DNA of 64,000 nucleotides, from NCBI GenBank assembly GCA_002205965.3, contig NADL03000061.1, positions 372,001-436,000 on the forward strand, in the 5' to 3' direction. The notes beneath the pieces were generated by a model. That model had not been told where the DNA came from and made no database searches. It was given only the letters and a program-made list of their open reading frames with translations. This document shows positions 31,646-42,234 of this stretch, in pieces. Positions within the stretch are counted from its first letter, which is position 1, and every line of letters starts with the position of its first letter. Made by a program: the position numbers and the translations under genes. Source of the DNA: Kappaphycus alvarezii (taxonomy: Eukaryota; Rhodophyta; Florideophyceae; Gigartinales; Solieriaceae).

Positions 31646-32570
31646 CCGTCTCGGGGAAGAGGCAGCGTTTGTAGAGAGGTAGATACCACGCTGGGCGTGT
31701 CATTGCTAGTGTAAAGAGAGAGGGATGAAGGAGGTTATGTGTTTGAGATCGCGGGCGGTCGGGGTTAGGGTGTAGGAGGTGGGAGAAGAGGTACCCGACT
31801 GTCGATGCGCAGGCAGGCGAGAAGGCGGAAGAGAATGTCGAGAAAAAAGTGGGCAAAAATTTTGGGGAGGAGGGCGGCAGGGGCTACGAGGAGGGCGTGT
31901 AGGTCCAGGAGGCTCGGAATGTGCATTTTGGAAAGCGAGATGTGATACGGGAGTTTGGGAAATAGTAGGGGAAAAGATAGGTGGGTGGTGAAGGAGGGCA
32001 GGGGGGTGAGTGGGGCGGAGGAGGGATATATAATAGTTTGGGGTGGCGGTGAAGTTTTACTGGGTGTGAAGTGAGGATGGTATGGATGATAGTGGTGGAA
32101 GAGCGTGAATTTATAGTGAAGAAGAATGCGATTGCGAAGGATGAGGTGGTGATATTGTGTTTTGTTTGTGCTGGGTTGAATAATTATGATGAAAGGTTGA
32201 AACTTTTATTGGGGTGACTATGATGATACAGTAAATGTTCGATTTGTTCAATGTGAGGTGTCTTTGAGGGAGGAATTGTAGCCTATTTCAACGGGGGGTT
32301 TGGTATCCGATAGATGACGAGGAATGAGTCCTACTAGAATAGACGAACTCAGAGGGAGAAAACGTAGGGCGGACGGAGGCTAACGTGAAAGGAGAGTGGA
32401 GGGTTGTGCTTGAAGTTTGTTTTTGGCGCCCAGATGGTTGTTATCACGCCTATTGCATAAATGGGGGGTGCTTGTAGTACAGTATCGTACCGTTTGAATG
32501 CGAGAATGGTTGACTCGCGAAGGATTTGGAATAGTGCGAAAAGGCGTACAACCTAATGAATCAGCAAGAC
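31646..32570. other. Strand-asymmetric purine/G-rich stretch, no gene
   Basis: The plus strand is unusually rich in G and poor in C from about 31,680 to 32,330 (runs such as GGGGAGGAGGGCGGCAGGGG). No domain is visible in any frame. Confidence 0.35.
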
Positions 32571-32574
32571 GCCG

Positions 32575-32660
32575 TATATTTCCTAAAGGGCTGACTGGAG
32601 CCAACCAGACAAGCACGCTAGATTTGGACATTATTACCGCTGCGGCATGCATTTGTGAAA
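32575..32660 (-). pseudogene. Family A C-terminal scrap
   Basis: The minus strand reads MHAAAVIMSKSSVLVWLAPV, equivalent to RHAAAAVMSNAACLLAGL, the terminal block of family A. It directly abuts the 3' tail of the full-length copy at 32,661, so that copy may have inserted into an older one. Confidence 0.5.
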
Positions 32661-32743
32661 GGGGAAATGTGGGGTGATTTAATATTTGAAAAATATGGTC
32701 GGTTGTGGCCCGGAATATCCTACAGGGTGCCGAGCAATACCTC

Positions 32744-35700
32744 TTAAATTACTCTAAAAAGCTGGCTGAAGGCCCCCAGCAGACAGGCTGCGTTGGACAT
32801 TACGGCCGTGGCAGCGTGTCTCTGAGTGAGTACCGCACGGACCTTACCATATGCCTCCATCGCCCTAACGGCCACGTTCCGCGCGACGTCGGTTAACACC
32901 CTATATGCGTCCGGGTGCCACCCTCCGAGAGTAGATATAGGAATAGGCACGAGCCTACTTCTCACGGAGGTTGCAATAAAAGAATCATATCTCCTATGCT
33001 TCGCGGAGGCGGCCGCATTGAGAGAGGTGAGCGGATTAAACGTTTGGGCCCTCCTGTGGGAAGGCGCCAGCGGGTTGACAAACATCACGTCAAAGAAGTC
33101 CGTACCTCCACTGCTTCCCATCGCCCGGATGTCTGGCCTCGTGCGATGAACGCCGTCCCGCGGTTCGACGGCGGGGTGACGTGCCGCTTTCTGCAAGTCT
33201 TGCGCAAAGAGGGTCACTTGATTGTCATGCCGTCGAGTCCTGTGCGCACCATGTCTGCAGTGAAGGAGGTGATCCCCGAAGGAGTCGAGGGTTTCGGGGC
33301 AGTTACGTCTTGGGCACGGCACGTCCGAAGGGAACAGCGGGACTTGGCAGAAGTATTGGAACCACACCGCGAATTCGCGGGGGTCAATACTTGTCTTGAG
33401 GCCGGGGCACGGAGCGCAATACACCCATTCCTTGGCGCCCGGGAGGGCCATGGAGGCGCGGAATGCCTGCCTTCTTTGATCACCGGGGGAGATGCTTTCC
33501 TGCACATCTGCATGGATTGCGTCTGTTAGTTTCTTTTGCGATGGTGTATTGCTTGAGCAAAAGGCACTAAAAGGTAGAATCCTTGACTGCAGACAGGAAA
33601 GAGACCAATTCCGGTGGGCGTCCAAAGCGTCGTTGTAGGTGGCGAGGCTCCTGATAGGAGCGGGCAGAAAACTTTGCACAACCTGTTGGCGGCCGCGCTG
33701 GAGGCGAGGAAGGCGGCCGCGGCGATGTTTTTGGCTGAAGTGAATCCGACCCCAAAGGAGGGCCGCTTCGCATCCAGTGGTTTCACTGGGAGTTGAAGTT
33801 CACGGAAGACCTCTGAATCCAAAACCCCCCCCGCTAGTGTGCGGACGCAGCGCTCCATCATATCGTCAAACGTGGCAGCGCCCTCGGCGGTGGACGACGT
33901 CGGGACTACGCGCAGTAGATAGCCGAGTTTGCAGACTCCGAAGCAATTTTGGAGCAGCTGGAACGCTATTTGCGTATCCTCGAGGTCAATGATGGCCTCA
34001 AGGAACGGTTCGAGGGACTTCACGTGCGTGGAGAAAGTTCTCTTGGTGAAGGTCTCTGTGCCAATTGGAGCGTTGAGGACGAGTGTTCCCTCACTATACT
34101 CTTGTTTGAGGACATTCGGGTAGAGGCGCTGCACGGACTCTGGAGGGGCCGTCGGCTACCAGACCTTGCATTTTGGCAAAGAGAGGTGCAGACCTCTGCT
34201 AGTGGCGTCCAGCGAAGAAAGGATATCGACGGCTCGGAGAAGTTGTTCGTGGCGCGCGATGATGTACCCGTCATCATGATACCATAGTTGGAGCAAGAGT
34301 TGGCCCATGGTCTTGTCTTCCCCAGAACCAGAGCCCAAGAGTTCCTGGATTTTGAGTATGAGGGGGTGCAGAACTAAGTCGAAAAGAAGCCCACCAAGAT
34401 TGTCCCCCTGTTGTGTTCCGCGCACGCTCCGGAGAATATGGCGACCAATCCACAAGTACGCCGGCGCAGTTGCATAGCAATACGAGACCCACGGCAACAG
34501 TTCTGGGAATGACGTCCTGACAGCTTCGAGAAAAGCGGGCCGACTGCACAAATTGAAGGCGTTCTTGAGGTCTACTGTGAGCATCCCGTAATCAGAACTC
34601 GTCCCGAATTTCTGAACGACCCTTCGGACGCCGTGCACGACTGTGTCGGTTCCGGAACGGGTTGCGATTCCGACTTGGAGCGGTTGAAGGTGCTGTGCTG
34701 CTCTTGGCGTAGCCCTTTTCATGAGGCAACTGCCAACTAATCGACGCAGTGTTTCGCCCACGGCGATTGGGCGAGGTGTACCGTCCTTCTTTGCGAGCGG
34801 TGTAAGCGGGGCGCCCGCGATCCATGGGGCCAGTGAGGCTGGAGCTTTCCCTGCTGCCAAAATGTTCACTGTTCTGACAAGTGCAGCTAAAAATCCCGAC
34901 TGTCTGGATGAAGTAGGGGCTCGTAGCAGTTCCGCCAGGTGATTAGGCCTCAGTCCTGAGCCGCCGGCAGAAGATCCCGGTTTGAAGCCCCTTACAGCGA
35001 CGAGGACCTCCGCAGCAGTGAAATCACGGAACAAAGCAGTAGTCTGAGGTGGGGTGGAAGGGCCGCTGTCACTGTGGAGAGCCTGTTGCGGGTGCTTGGC
35101 GAGAAGTGCTTGTACCACATTAGGCGTCGGAGGGAGGACGCCCAAGGAGCCTAGCGCCTGTGCAGCTTTGCCGTACGCACCCTCTTTGGCCAGTTTAGTT
35201 GCTCGTCGAATATTGAGTTGTGCTTGTTCGGAGGACGAGACTGTCTCTGGGCGCCGGGATGTAGATTGTTGGGTAGCTTGCTCCCACAGGGTCTCGAACT
35301 GTTCTGCGTTCCACAGCTCGATTCTGTCTCGCATTTGGTCCGCAATAGATTGCAGACGGGTTTGAGTTGTGCCGGAGTCCGGGTGAGACAGGTTTGTAAG
35401 CATAACGGCCGGAAAAAGGAACAGTTTTGCAAACGTTTCGGTTGCATGCGAGTGATGAGCTAGGCAGGCGTCTGCGGCGTCATTCATGGCTCTGGCATAT
35501 GTTTCTGCCAGAATGCCCCGGAACCTGGTGGGAATGTGTGCCATGACGGGTGTGTGCGTGACACAAATTTGCTCCATGGTGGGTAGCTTCTGGTGCGGCT
35601 GATTTGCCGACTCTACCCCATTCCCCGAATAGCGAATTGGTGTGGTCTCCACAGGTGCCGGCGGGGCTGGCTCGTCGGAGGCGAGCACTGGGACGTTCTC

Positions 35701-36189
35701 TGGAGTTGGCGGATCGCAGAGTTGTGTGTCATCCAGCGGGAGGAAGCATCTCGGGGCTGAATTAACACTGCAATTGGGACATGGAGAGTACGAAAACTCA
35801 TAGAGACCATCCGAGTTTGGTCCGGAAACTTTGGACCCAACATACTTGTCATGGCACCCGCAATACCAATAACCTAGCTTTCCCAGGTACTGTCGGAGTT
35901 TTCCTAGTTCGTGTTGCTTTGGTATGCCTAACTTTGAGCCCCGACGGTGAGAGCCGCGAAGATGCGCTAGTAACTGCGCCACTGTGTGGAGCTTATGGTT
36001 TTGGTTTGGGCAGAGTGGACAATACTCTGTATGTGGTAGTGGCCTTGTTGAGGCGGGGCGTATCATAGGGCGCTCTGAAACCCATTTGCCATTGTTTCGC
36101 TCGAAAGTTATGTGCTGTAGGTGGGGCACGTGTGCTACTTGTGTTTGTTCCAGGTTGTTGGTCGGTGGTTCTTCCGTAGGCGGGGACAT
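32744..36189 (-). pseudogene. Family A zinc finger-RT-RLE polyprotein with one TAG and one frameshift
   Basis: An ATG at 36189 (the frame is open slightly upstream) starts a protein whose first 677 codons are intact. A C2H2 finger lies at residues ~57-81 (CPLCPNQNH ... HLRGSH) and a second Cys cluster at ~110-140 (WYCGCHDKY ... CPNC). Next are THTPVMAHIPTRFRG, RPIAVGETLRRLVGSC, motif A MLTVDLKNAFNLC, motif B GTQQGDNLGGLLFDLVLHP and motif C LWYHDDGYIIARH. A TAG at 34156-34158 replaces the second Trp of CKVWWPTAP. The same frame then continues to about 33,680, where a shift leads into the last 311 codons: knuckle CPRRNCPETLDSFGDHLLHC, RTRPDIRAMGSSGGTDFFD, NPLAPSHRR and STLGGWHPDAY. If repaired it would encode about 1,150 residues. 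It would bind, nick and reverse-transcribe at the target site. Confidence 0.8.
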
Positions 36190-36190
36190 G

Positions 36191-36490
36191 ATGGCAATGT
36201 CCTTGTACTGCACCTTGTTCCAGTACAACAGTGATTTTGCCGGTGGCCACGTGGAGGCTTAGTGACAATTTTCCCCCACCCTGAGGTCTTAAACCAGTGC
36301 ACCCTACTAAACGATTGGACTTATTACAGTGCTGTACGCCAATCCTCGGGACTCCGATCCTGTACGCCGGTATGCACCTCAGACCTCCTTTTCACCGGTG
36401 TAATTGTCGCAAACCTTGGTCCCAGGTGGCCACGTGTAGTTGATCAAAAAATTGACCGTTTCAAATCTTGAATTTGCCAGCGGAGTTCTG
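36191..36490 (-). promoter_or_regulatory. 5' UTR of family A
   Basis: The blocks CAGTGCACCC, TTATTACAGTGCTGT, CCTGTACGCCGGTATGCACC and GTAATTGTC recur at 59,280-59,460 and 59,535-59,710 upstream of another copy. Conserved non-coding sequence at the 5' end is where an internal promoter would lie; no promoter motif was recognised. Confidence 0.5.
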
Positions 36491-37051
36491 TTCTTGGAAG
36501 TTGGGTCACGGACGAGACGAGGGACTTTGACGCCACTCACAACGCTCTGGGGCGATGGGATGATAAGACGAATACAGCAAAATCGCCTCTAGTGTACCAA
36601 AGAGAGGTGGAGGAGCGAAAGCCGCAGTGTGATTTGTTGGGGGGGGGTTGTGGTGTAGTAAGGAGGATATGACGGCTTCGAGTGGTCGTGTGATTCTGGT
36701 CAAGTCAGTGGAAGGAGAATGTCAGTGGGAAAACAAAGGAAATCGCCTTGCGAGGTCAGCTTGTTGAATGGCACCGCCCGCCTCGTGGCGGCTCCTCGCG
36801 GCCCGCGCAACGACGGGGGGGACGAAGAGGGGGCGGGGGAGGAATGGAGGGAAGGGAACTCGATTACTGGTGCTTCAAATAAGAGAGATGTAGTGTAGAT
36901 GCAGCAATCAAAGGTGAAAGGACCGTTTTTATATTTGTATGCATCTTCATTGCCGTAACAGGCACGTTTAGTGAGCCGTCGGCTAGCAGGCCAAGTTAAC
37001 AGCCGCAAAAGAGAAGCAAAGTCTGGGTATTTTACTACTTTCAGACGTTGT
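36491..37051. other. No recognised gene
   Basis: Contains a 181-codon minus-strand open frame (37,245-36,700) that overlaps the antisense of a family A copy and has no domain. Nothing supported. Confidence 0.3.
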
Positions 37052-37447
37052 GGGAACAGGCAGTGAATCCCATCACTCCGTTGGCCAAGAAGGACGGGAC
37101 TCCCCGACCCATCGCCGTTGGTGAAACGCTTCTTAGATTGATGGACAGCTGCTTGATGAAACGAGCAACGAGAAAAACTGCCAACTATTTCCAACCGCTG
37201 CAACTGGGCATCGCCACAAGGGCCAGCACCGACACCATCGTCCACAGTGTCCGTAGGGTTGTTGACAAGTTTGGGACTCGCTCTGAGTACGCTACGCTCA
37301 CAGTAGACCTCAAAAACTCTTTTAACCTGTGCAGCAGAACCGCTTTTCTGGACGACGTCAAACGCCTATTCCCCGAATTGCTGCCATGGGTCTTGTACTG
37401 TTACGCAAAGGAGCCAACGTACTTGTGGTCCCGCCCCCATATCATTC
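37052..37447 (+). pseudogene. A1 copy, RT N-terminal half
   Basis: Reads TPLAKKDGTPRPIAVGETLL, QLGIATRASTDTIVHSVRR, motif A ATLTVDLKNSFNLC (Ala to Ser inside the motif), FPELLPWVLYCYAKEP and RPHII, then copia-1. Everything upstream of the RT entry is missing. Confidence 0.75.
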
Positions 37448-37819
37448 TGTTGAATAGAATGAATTGATTTACCGCTTCGGTACCCGAGTCGGGTACAAGT
37501 TGACCTACTGAGTCAAACTAAATACTAACCGATCGGTAACGACTTGAACAAAAGTCTAAGGGAGCCACTACAATGATTCTTACCCGTACGGATTAATTAC
37601 TGCTGACGCAGTGAGAGCGACACTAGACCGTTCGGATAAGTGAGGCGACAACAAAATACGAATAGACTGGCCCTTACCGGTGTTTTGTTGCCCCATTGTA
37701 ATTCCGACACGGTTAAATAAAACAGAGAATACATGCACATATGCATATACCACTGAGGTTCCGGCTTCCCGTTCTCAGTAATTAGATTTTGGATGACCCA
37801 GACCTGAGTCATTCCGACA
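37448..37819 (-). repeat. copia-1 3' LTR
   Basis: Reads from TGTCGGAATGACTC to CTATTCAACA on the minus strand. The pol stop codon TGA lies within its first ten bases. Confidence 0.9.
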
Positions 37820-39317
37820 CGCCCCCTCGAGGGCCGGGCAAGGCGGATTCCGATATGTAACCAAGCCGTTCTCGGTGTTGAAGCAGTGCATCTCCAATGA
37901 TGATCTTGGTCAGAATGTCTGCTCTGTTTTCTGTCGACGGAGTGTAGTGTACTGCAACCGTTCGGTGAGATACAGCATCCTTGACGTAGTTATACCGGAT
38001 ACCAATGTGCTTGACCTTACGGAGTCCCTGTACATCTTCCGTCCATCGGATAGCACCCAGGTTGTCCTGGAAAAGCACAGTAGCTCTCCGTTGCGGACAT
38101 TTCATTTCCTTTAGAACCGACCGGACCCAGACTACTTCACGCACAAAGGTGCTGAGGGCGTAAAACTCCGCTTCGGAAGTAGACAGTGTAGTTGCAGACT
38201 GCAACCTAGAACTCCACACAACAGGACCACGGTTGACGGTCAACAAATAACCAGATCGGGAGCGACGATGAGAGTGATCGCAGGCCCAGTCCGCGTCACT
38301 CCAAGCCTTCAGCTTGACCTGTCCATCACCGTTCGGTAGAAAGATACCAATGTCCTGCGTACCGATAAGGTAGCGGACTACATGCTTGGCCATCTTCCAG
38401 TGCTTGACTTCCGGTGCGGACTGAAACTTACCCAACATTGATACAGCTGTAGCAATGTCCGGTCGGGTTCGGGTAGCCAGAAAAAGTAGCAAACCTACGA
38501 TTCTCCGATACGGTACGTTCTCCATTGCCCTTGTCTCCGTAGCGGTCAATATCTTCCTCTCTTCGTATAGAGGGTGCGATAGCGGTAGCGGGGAAGGTGA
38601 TGGATTTGCATCCTTCATTCCGGCGGCCTCGATGATCTTGCTGATGTACGGCTGCTGTGACAAGAAAGTACCGTCCGGAGTTTGTTGAACTTCCACACCA
38701 AGGAACTGCGTACACTCTCCGAGTTCGGAAGTCACAAATTGCTTCGACAGATCCTTCTTCACATCAGATACTGTACTTTCCGACCCAGTAATCAGAATGT
38801 CGTCCACATACACCAACAAGAACACCGTTTCGGAACCTCGAACGCCAATAAAAAGACAGTCGTTAGACTTTGACATTCTGAATCCGAGTCGGTGTAGTAC
38901 CTTAGCAAGGGTCTTATACCACAGCTTAGGAGCTTGGCCTAGACCGTAAAGGGACTTCAGAAGTCTGACAATTTTCCGAACGGAGTTGAACGATGTCCCA
39001 AGGATGTGGGGAAGCCTGACCCAGACTTCTTCCGATTCGGACAGGGGTGCGTACAGGAACGCCCCCTTAACATCAAGGTGCTGTGTCTTCCAGCCCTTGG
39101 CTCCGGCTACTGCCAACAATATCCGAACGGACTCGATGCAGGCGACAGGAGCATACAGCTCGAACTCCAGAAAGTCTGCCTCATCTTGGAAGTTTCCCCT
39201 GGCCACTAATCGGCCTTTAAACCGTTTCGGATACCCTTTCTCATCTCTCTTCAACTTGAGGATGACTCCGGACGGAAGAATCTTAACTCCTGGTGGGGGG
39301 ACGGACTTCTCGTCCCA
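37809..39317 (-). CDS. copia-1 reverse transcriptase-RNase H
   Basis: An open frame of about 500 codons, internal to the polyprotein (no natural ATG). RT: GVKILPSGVILKLKRDEKG, FKGRLVARG, LDVKGAFLYAPL (first catalytic Asp), SLYGLGQAPKLWYKTL, LLVYVDDILITG (YVDD box) and FLGVEVQQTPDG. RNase H: KAWSDADWACD, STSEAEFYAL, FQDNLGAIRW and ENRADILTK, all acidic residues present. It ends EAFPGPRGG-type, with its TGA inside the 3' LTR. A one-base loss near 39,318 separates it from the upstream linker. Confidence 0.85.
   Translation of the reverse strand, partial: WDEKSVPPPGVKILPSGVILKLKRDEKGYPKRFKGRLVARGNFQDEADFLEFELYAPVACIESVRILLAVAGAKGWKTQHLDVKGAFLYAPLSESEEVWVRLPHILGTSFNSVRKIVRLLKSLYGLGQAPKLWYKTLAKVLHRLGFRMSKSNDCLFIGVRGSETVFLLVYVDDILITGSESTVSDVKKDLSKQFVTSELGECTQFLGVEVQQTPDGTFLSQQPYISKIIEAAGMKDANPSPSPLPLSHPLYEERKILTATETRAMENVPYRRIVGLLLFLATRTRPDIATAVSMLGKFQSAPEVKHWKMAKHVVRYLIGTQDIGIFLPNGDGQVKLKAWSDADWACDHSHRRSRSGYLLTVNRGPVVWSSRLQSATTLSTSEAEFYALSTFVREVVWVRSVLKEMKCPQRRATVLFQDNLGAIRWTEDVQGLRKVKHIGIRYNYVKDAVSHRTVAVHYTPSTENRADILTKIIIGDALLQHRERLGYISESALPGPRGGVSE
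37820..37831 (-). promoter_or_regulatory. copia-1 polypurine tract
   Basis: The minus strand reads CTCGAGGGGGCG immediately upstream of the 3' LTR, the expected plus-strand primer position. Confidence 0.65.
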
Positions 39318-39663
39318 TGTCCGGCATCACGGAGGGTGCTGTACTCCTCGTTGATTGCCTCAATCCACTGCTTCCGCTCGGATGACTTGAGTGCCTCGGA
39401 CAATTTGGGGTCGTCCGAGGTTGAGACGAACTTCGGCATGGCCTTATGACTGTACCTCACCGATCGGACAGGACGCAAACCGGGACGATTCGAACTTCTT
39501 GTTTCCGGTTCGGGTTCCTCTTCTCCCTCATCAGGGATGTGGGTGAGCATGTCTTCCGTGATCGGATGGCCAGGTCCCTCACTAGAGGAGGAGGATGACG
39601 ATGAGGAACAATCTTCGTCCCCGTCGTTTTTGCCACCATCGCCCCCTGACCCACTTGGGTCAG

Positions 39664-40626
39664 TTACTGTAGTTTCCGATCCGGACAGCGGATGTCGACA
39701 TAATCTGAGTCAGAGTGGTCTTCTCCTTCGTCAGACGACAGTTGGACTTCCCCGCTACGGAGCAACTGTAAGCCAGGGAACTCATCCTCATACGCACAGA
39801 CATGTTTTGTCCTGACAATTCCTGATGCGGTCAACACGAGGTAGACACCTCCACCGTCATGTCCCACACACAGGCCTTCCTCTAACCTTTGACTGAAGGT
39901 CGGTAGCCTTTCCGCGACGGGGTGATAGAGCATACGACAACCGAACGGCTTGATGTACTGTAGCTCGGTTGACTGATACCCGTACACGGAGTCAAAGGGA
40001 ACTTTCCCTGTCTTGGAGTGCAGAACCATGTTCTTGCACGCGGTCACATGCCTGAGGGCATAATGCCAATACCCGCTCGGTAGATTTGCTTGCAACAGTG
40101 CAGCACGGGTCATTGACATGACAATTCCATGATACCGTTCGGACAGCCCATTTGATGCTGGGGTATAGCTTGTAGTCGTACTGACTTCAACCCCATCCGC
40201 CCGAAGAACGGCCTGTGCCCTTTGAAACTCCTTTCCGCCATCGGTGTGCAAGGACCGGACAACTGTGCCCGATTGCTTCTCGAATTTCTTGACGAACGAG
40301 AGCACGGCATCTGACGCTTCACCTTTCTTCCGGACGGGCACAGTGTGGACGTACCTGGAGTACTCGTCCACGATGGTGACAAAGTACTTATGTCCTCCCT
40401 CAGACGCCGTTCGGATTTTCCCCTTAGTGTCAGCGTGTAAATGACCAAGCGCTCTTGCGTTGGTCAGACTTCCTTGATACCGTTTACGGAACTTCGACTT
40501 GGTGCATACCACACAGCCTTTCGGTGTGGGGACCAACTTGGGAAGAATTCCGTCTCTGATGTGCCGCCTGATCTGCGGCAGAGTGAGGGCGTGGCCTAAA
40601 CGGAGGTGCCACGCGTTTGCCGAATT
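39664..40626 (-). pseudogene. copia-1 integrase
   Basis: Begins without an ATG, as expected for an internal polyprotein domain. The HHCC zinc finger is WHLRLGH ... CVVC. The DDE core has LHADTKGK (first Asp), SLHTDGGKEF (second Asp) and PASNGLSERYH (Glu). The C-terminal part contains FGCRMLYHPV and ends at SDYVDIRCPDRKLQ with a stop created by a frameshift near 39,700. The continuation, a Ser-rich linker and KFVSTSDDPKLSEALKSSER, lies in the next frame to about 39,320. It inserts the cDNA and would make the 5 bp duplication seen here. Confidence 0.8.
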
Positions 40627-40681
40627 GGTCTTTGTCGTATTCTTTTTCCGGACGGTCCTGTACTCGACTGCTGGACGGGGA

Positions 40682-42151
40682 TTACAGGTTCTTCTTGAAC
40701 GACTTCCCGATCGGTCTCATCAGGGGATTCAAATTCCCCTTCACTTTCCGTGTCGGTGCACTCACTTTCGTCATCCGACAAAAGTTCGGAGTACTGTCCC
40801 CTTCTTCGGACGGTTCTTTCTCCGAAACTTCTACTTCCGCACGGTTTGATTGGGCACTGTACTCCCTGGCAATAGCCATTGACGCGCGGACTTGATCCTG
40901 ATCCAGTGCTGTAAGGTCAACCGGAACGGATTCCTGACGGTCAGAGATGTAGAACAACCCATCTCGACCTTGCTTTTCATACCCGATAACGGAGTTACCG
41001 TCCTCGGTGTCAATCAACAACGCCATCCCTGGCATGAACAACACGTTGATTCCCTTCTTAACGAGGGCCGGGACGGATAGCAGACTCATTGCAGTGTCCG
41101 TAGCGACCAACGTATCCGACAGTGACACCCGAACGGGACCTTCTTCACTGTACCAAGTTACCGGTCTGACTCCTTTCTCATCTGCAATTACAGTCGAATC
41201 ATCTGCCAGTGCGATGGAGACGTCGCAATCCGTTCGGTTTTCCACACGGTCCGCAAACGGTGTCATGTGCGACGTTGTTCCGGAGTCCAACATCATCTGG
41301 TCAGTCCTCCGTTTCGGTTTGGCCATAGCAGAGCGCTGCTTGGACTCCTTCTTGGTCCTACTGCTCCGTTTCGGTTTCTTGTCCTCGACAGATTCATCCT
41401 CCGGGGCGGAGCTTTCGTCTTCTTTAGACGGCTTCTTGCCACCTTTGCGGCGGCCGAGTCGGTTGTTTGGGTTGTGTGGGTTGTCCCAACAATCCGCTCT
41501 CTCGTGTCCCGGACGGTTGCAAAAGGTGCACTTCAACTTGGCTACCTTTGCCGTTTGGCCTTTCTCCGAATCGGACTTGAGAGCTTTCCACTCCTCGATG
41601 AGCCTTCCCGCAACGGACTCCCACGTTATGTCCTTCTCGGCTAACGTCTTGATAGCGGCCGTGACGGGTGCAAGCTCAGGGACCCCTACAGAGGCCACGA
41701 GAATACCGACGGTGAGAGTGTCGTCGAGCTTGGCATCCATGTTGCGGAGCTCCTCGACGATGCCAGCCATCTTGTCGATGTGCTTGGCCATGTCTGACTT
41801 CAGACTCTTGTACCGAACGGAAACCAACTCGGAGATCTTGGTAATCTTGGAGGCAGTTGACGTAGACCGATAACGGGCATCAAGCTTCTCCAGCATCTCC
41901 TTAGGTTTCCCTATCACGGTACGGACGACACGCAGGGCGTGATCACTGAGGGCGCCAACAACAATGTTGCTGGCCTGACGCTGACGCTCAGCGAACTTTG
42001 CTTGAGCGTCTGTATTTCCCGATACGGTAAAGGTAGACAGTACCTCATCGAGATCCTTGGCCGAGCACGCGGCCTCCACACGGATTCTCCACAAACCGTA
42101 ATCGGACTTGTCGTCAAGAGGACGAATACGGAGCTTCTCTTGATCTGACAT
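40682..42151 (-). CDS. copia-1 Gag-protease
   Basis: Starts at an ATG 70 bases inside the primer-binding site; 489 codons. Residues 1-190 form a Gag_pre-type region (LDDKSDYGLWRIRVEAACS). A CCHC zinc knuckle CTFCNRPGHERADC lies at ~208-221. A basic linker follows, then the aspartic protease motif LDSGTTSHM at ~288-296. The last ~30 residues are out of frame: the neighbouring frame (40,781-40,596) continues sensibly as an acidic stretch SDDESECTDTESEGEFE leading into integrase, so an indel lies near 40,790. Gag packages the RNA and the protease processes the polyprotein. Confidence 0.85.
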   Translation of the reverse strand: MSDQEKLRIRPLDDKSDYGLWRIRVEAACSAKDLDEVLSTFTVSGNTDAQAKFAERQRQASNIVVGALSDHALRVVRTVIGKPKEMLEKLDARYRSTSTASKITKISELVSVRYKSLKSDMAKHIDKMAGIVEELRNMDAKLDDTLTVGILVASVGVPELAPVTAAIKTLAEKDITWESVAGRLIEEWKALKSDSEKGQTAKVAKLKCTFCNRPGHERADCWDNPHNPNNRLGRRKGGKKPSKEDESSAPEDESVEDKKPKRSSRTKKESKQRSAMAKPKRRTDQMMLDSGTTSHMTPFADRVENRTDCDVSIALADDSTVIADEKGVRPVTWYSEEGPVRVSLSDTLVATDTAMSLLSVPALVKKGINVLFMPGMALLIDTEDGNSVIGYEKQGRDGLFYISDRQESVPVDLTALDQDQVRASMAIAREYSAQSNRAEVEVSEKEPSEEGDSTPNFCRMTKVSAPTRKVKGNLNPLMRPIGKSFKKNL

Positions 42152-42220
42152 ACTGTACGACGACCGAAACGGACAACTAAGCGGTGTTAAGATACTAAAT
42201 GCAGCGCTAGACAGTAGAAC

Positions 42221-42234
42221 CTGGGCCCATAACC
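42221..42234 (-). promoter_or_regulatory. copia-1 primer-binding site for the initiator tRNA-Met anticodon arm
   Basis: The plus strand reads CTGGGCCCATAACC directly next to the 5' LTR. That is the anticodon stem-loop (anticodon CAT) of eukaryotic initiator tRNA-Met, so the minus-strand genome RNA is complementary to an internal tRNA segment rather than to its 3' end. Drosophila copia uses the same half-tRNA strategy. Confidence 0.8.

Larger units (their letters stand above)
32661..36490 (-). mobile_element. Family A retrotransposon, nearly full length
   Basis: About 3.83 kb. It has a 5' UTR (about 36,490-36,190, repeated upstream of the 59.2 kb copy), one long coding region (36,189-32,744) and a 3' UTR ending in TTAAATCACCCCACATTTCCCC at 32,661. 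This is the only copy with the complete N-terminal zinc-finger region in frame with the RT, so it defines the domain order. It is classed as an RLE-type non-LTR element because the nuclease follows the RT and no APE domain precedes it. Confidence 0.75.

Noticed and set aside
36700-37245. Minus-strand 181-codon frame
   Set aside because: Its first third is antisense to a family A RT fragment and no domain is visible; likely accidental.
41007-41873. Plus-strand 288-codon frame
   Set aside because: Lies wholly antisense to copia-1 Gag-protease, which has clear domains and an ATG; a composition shadow.
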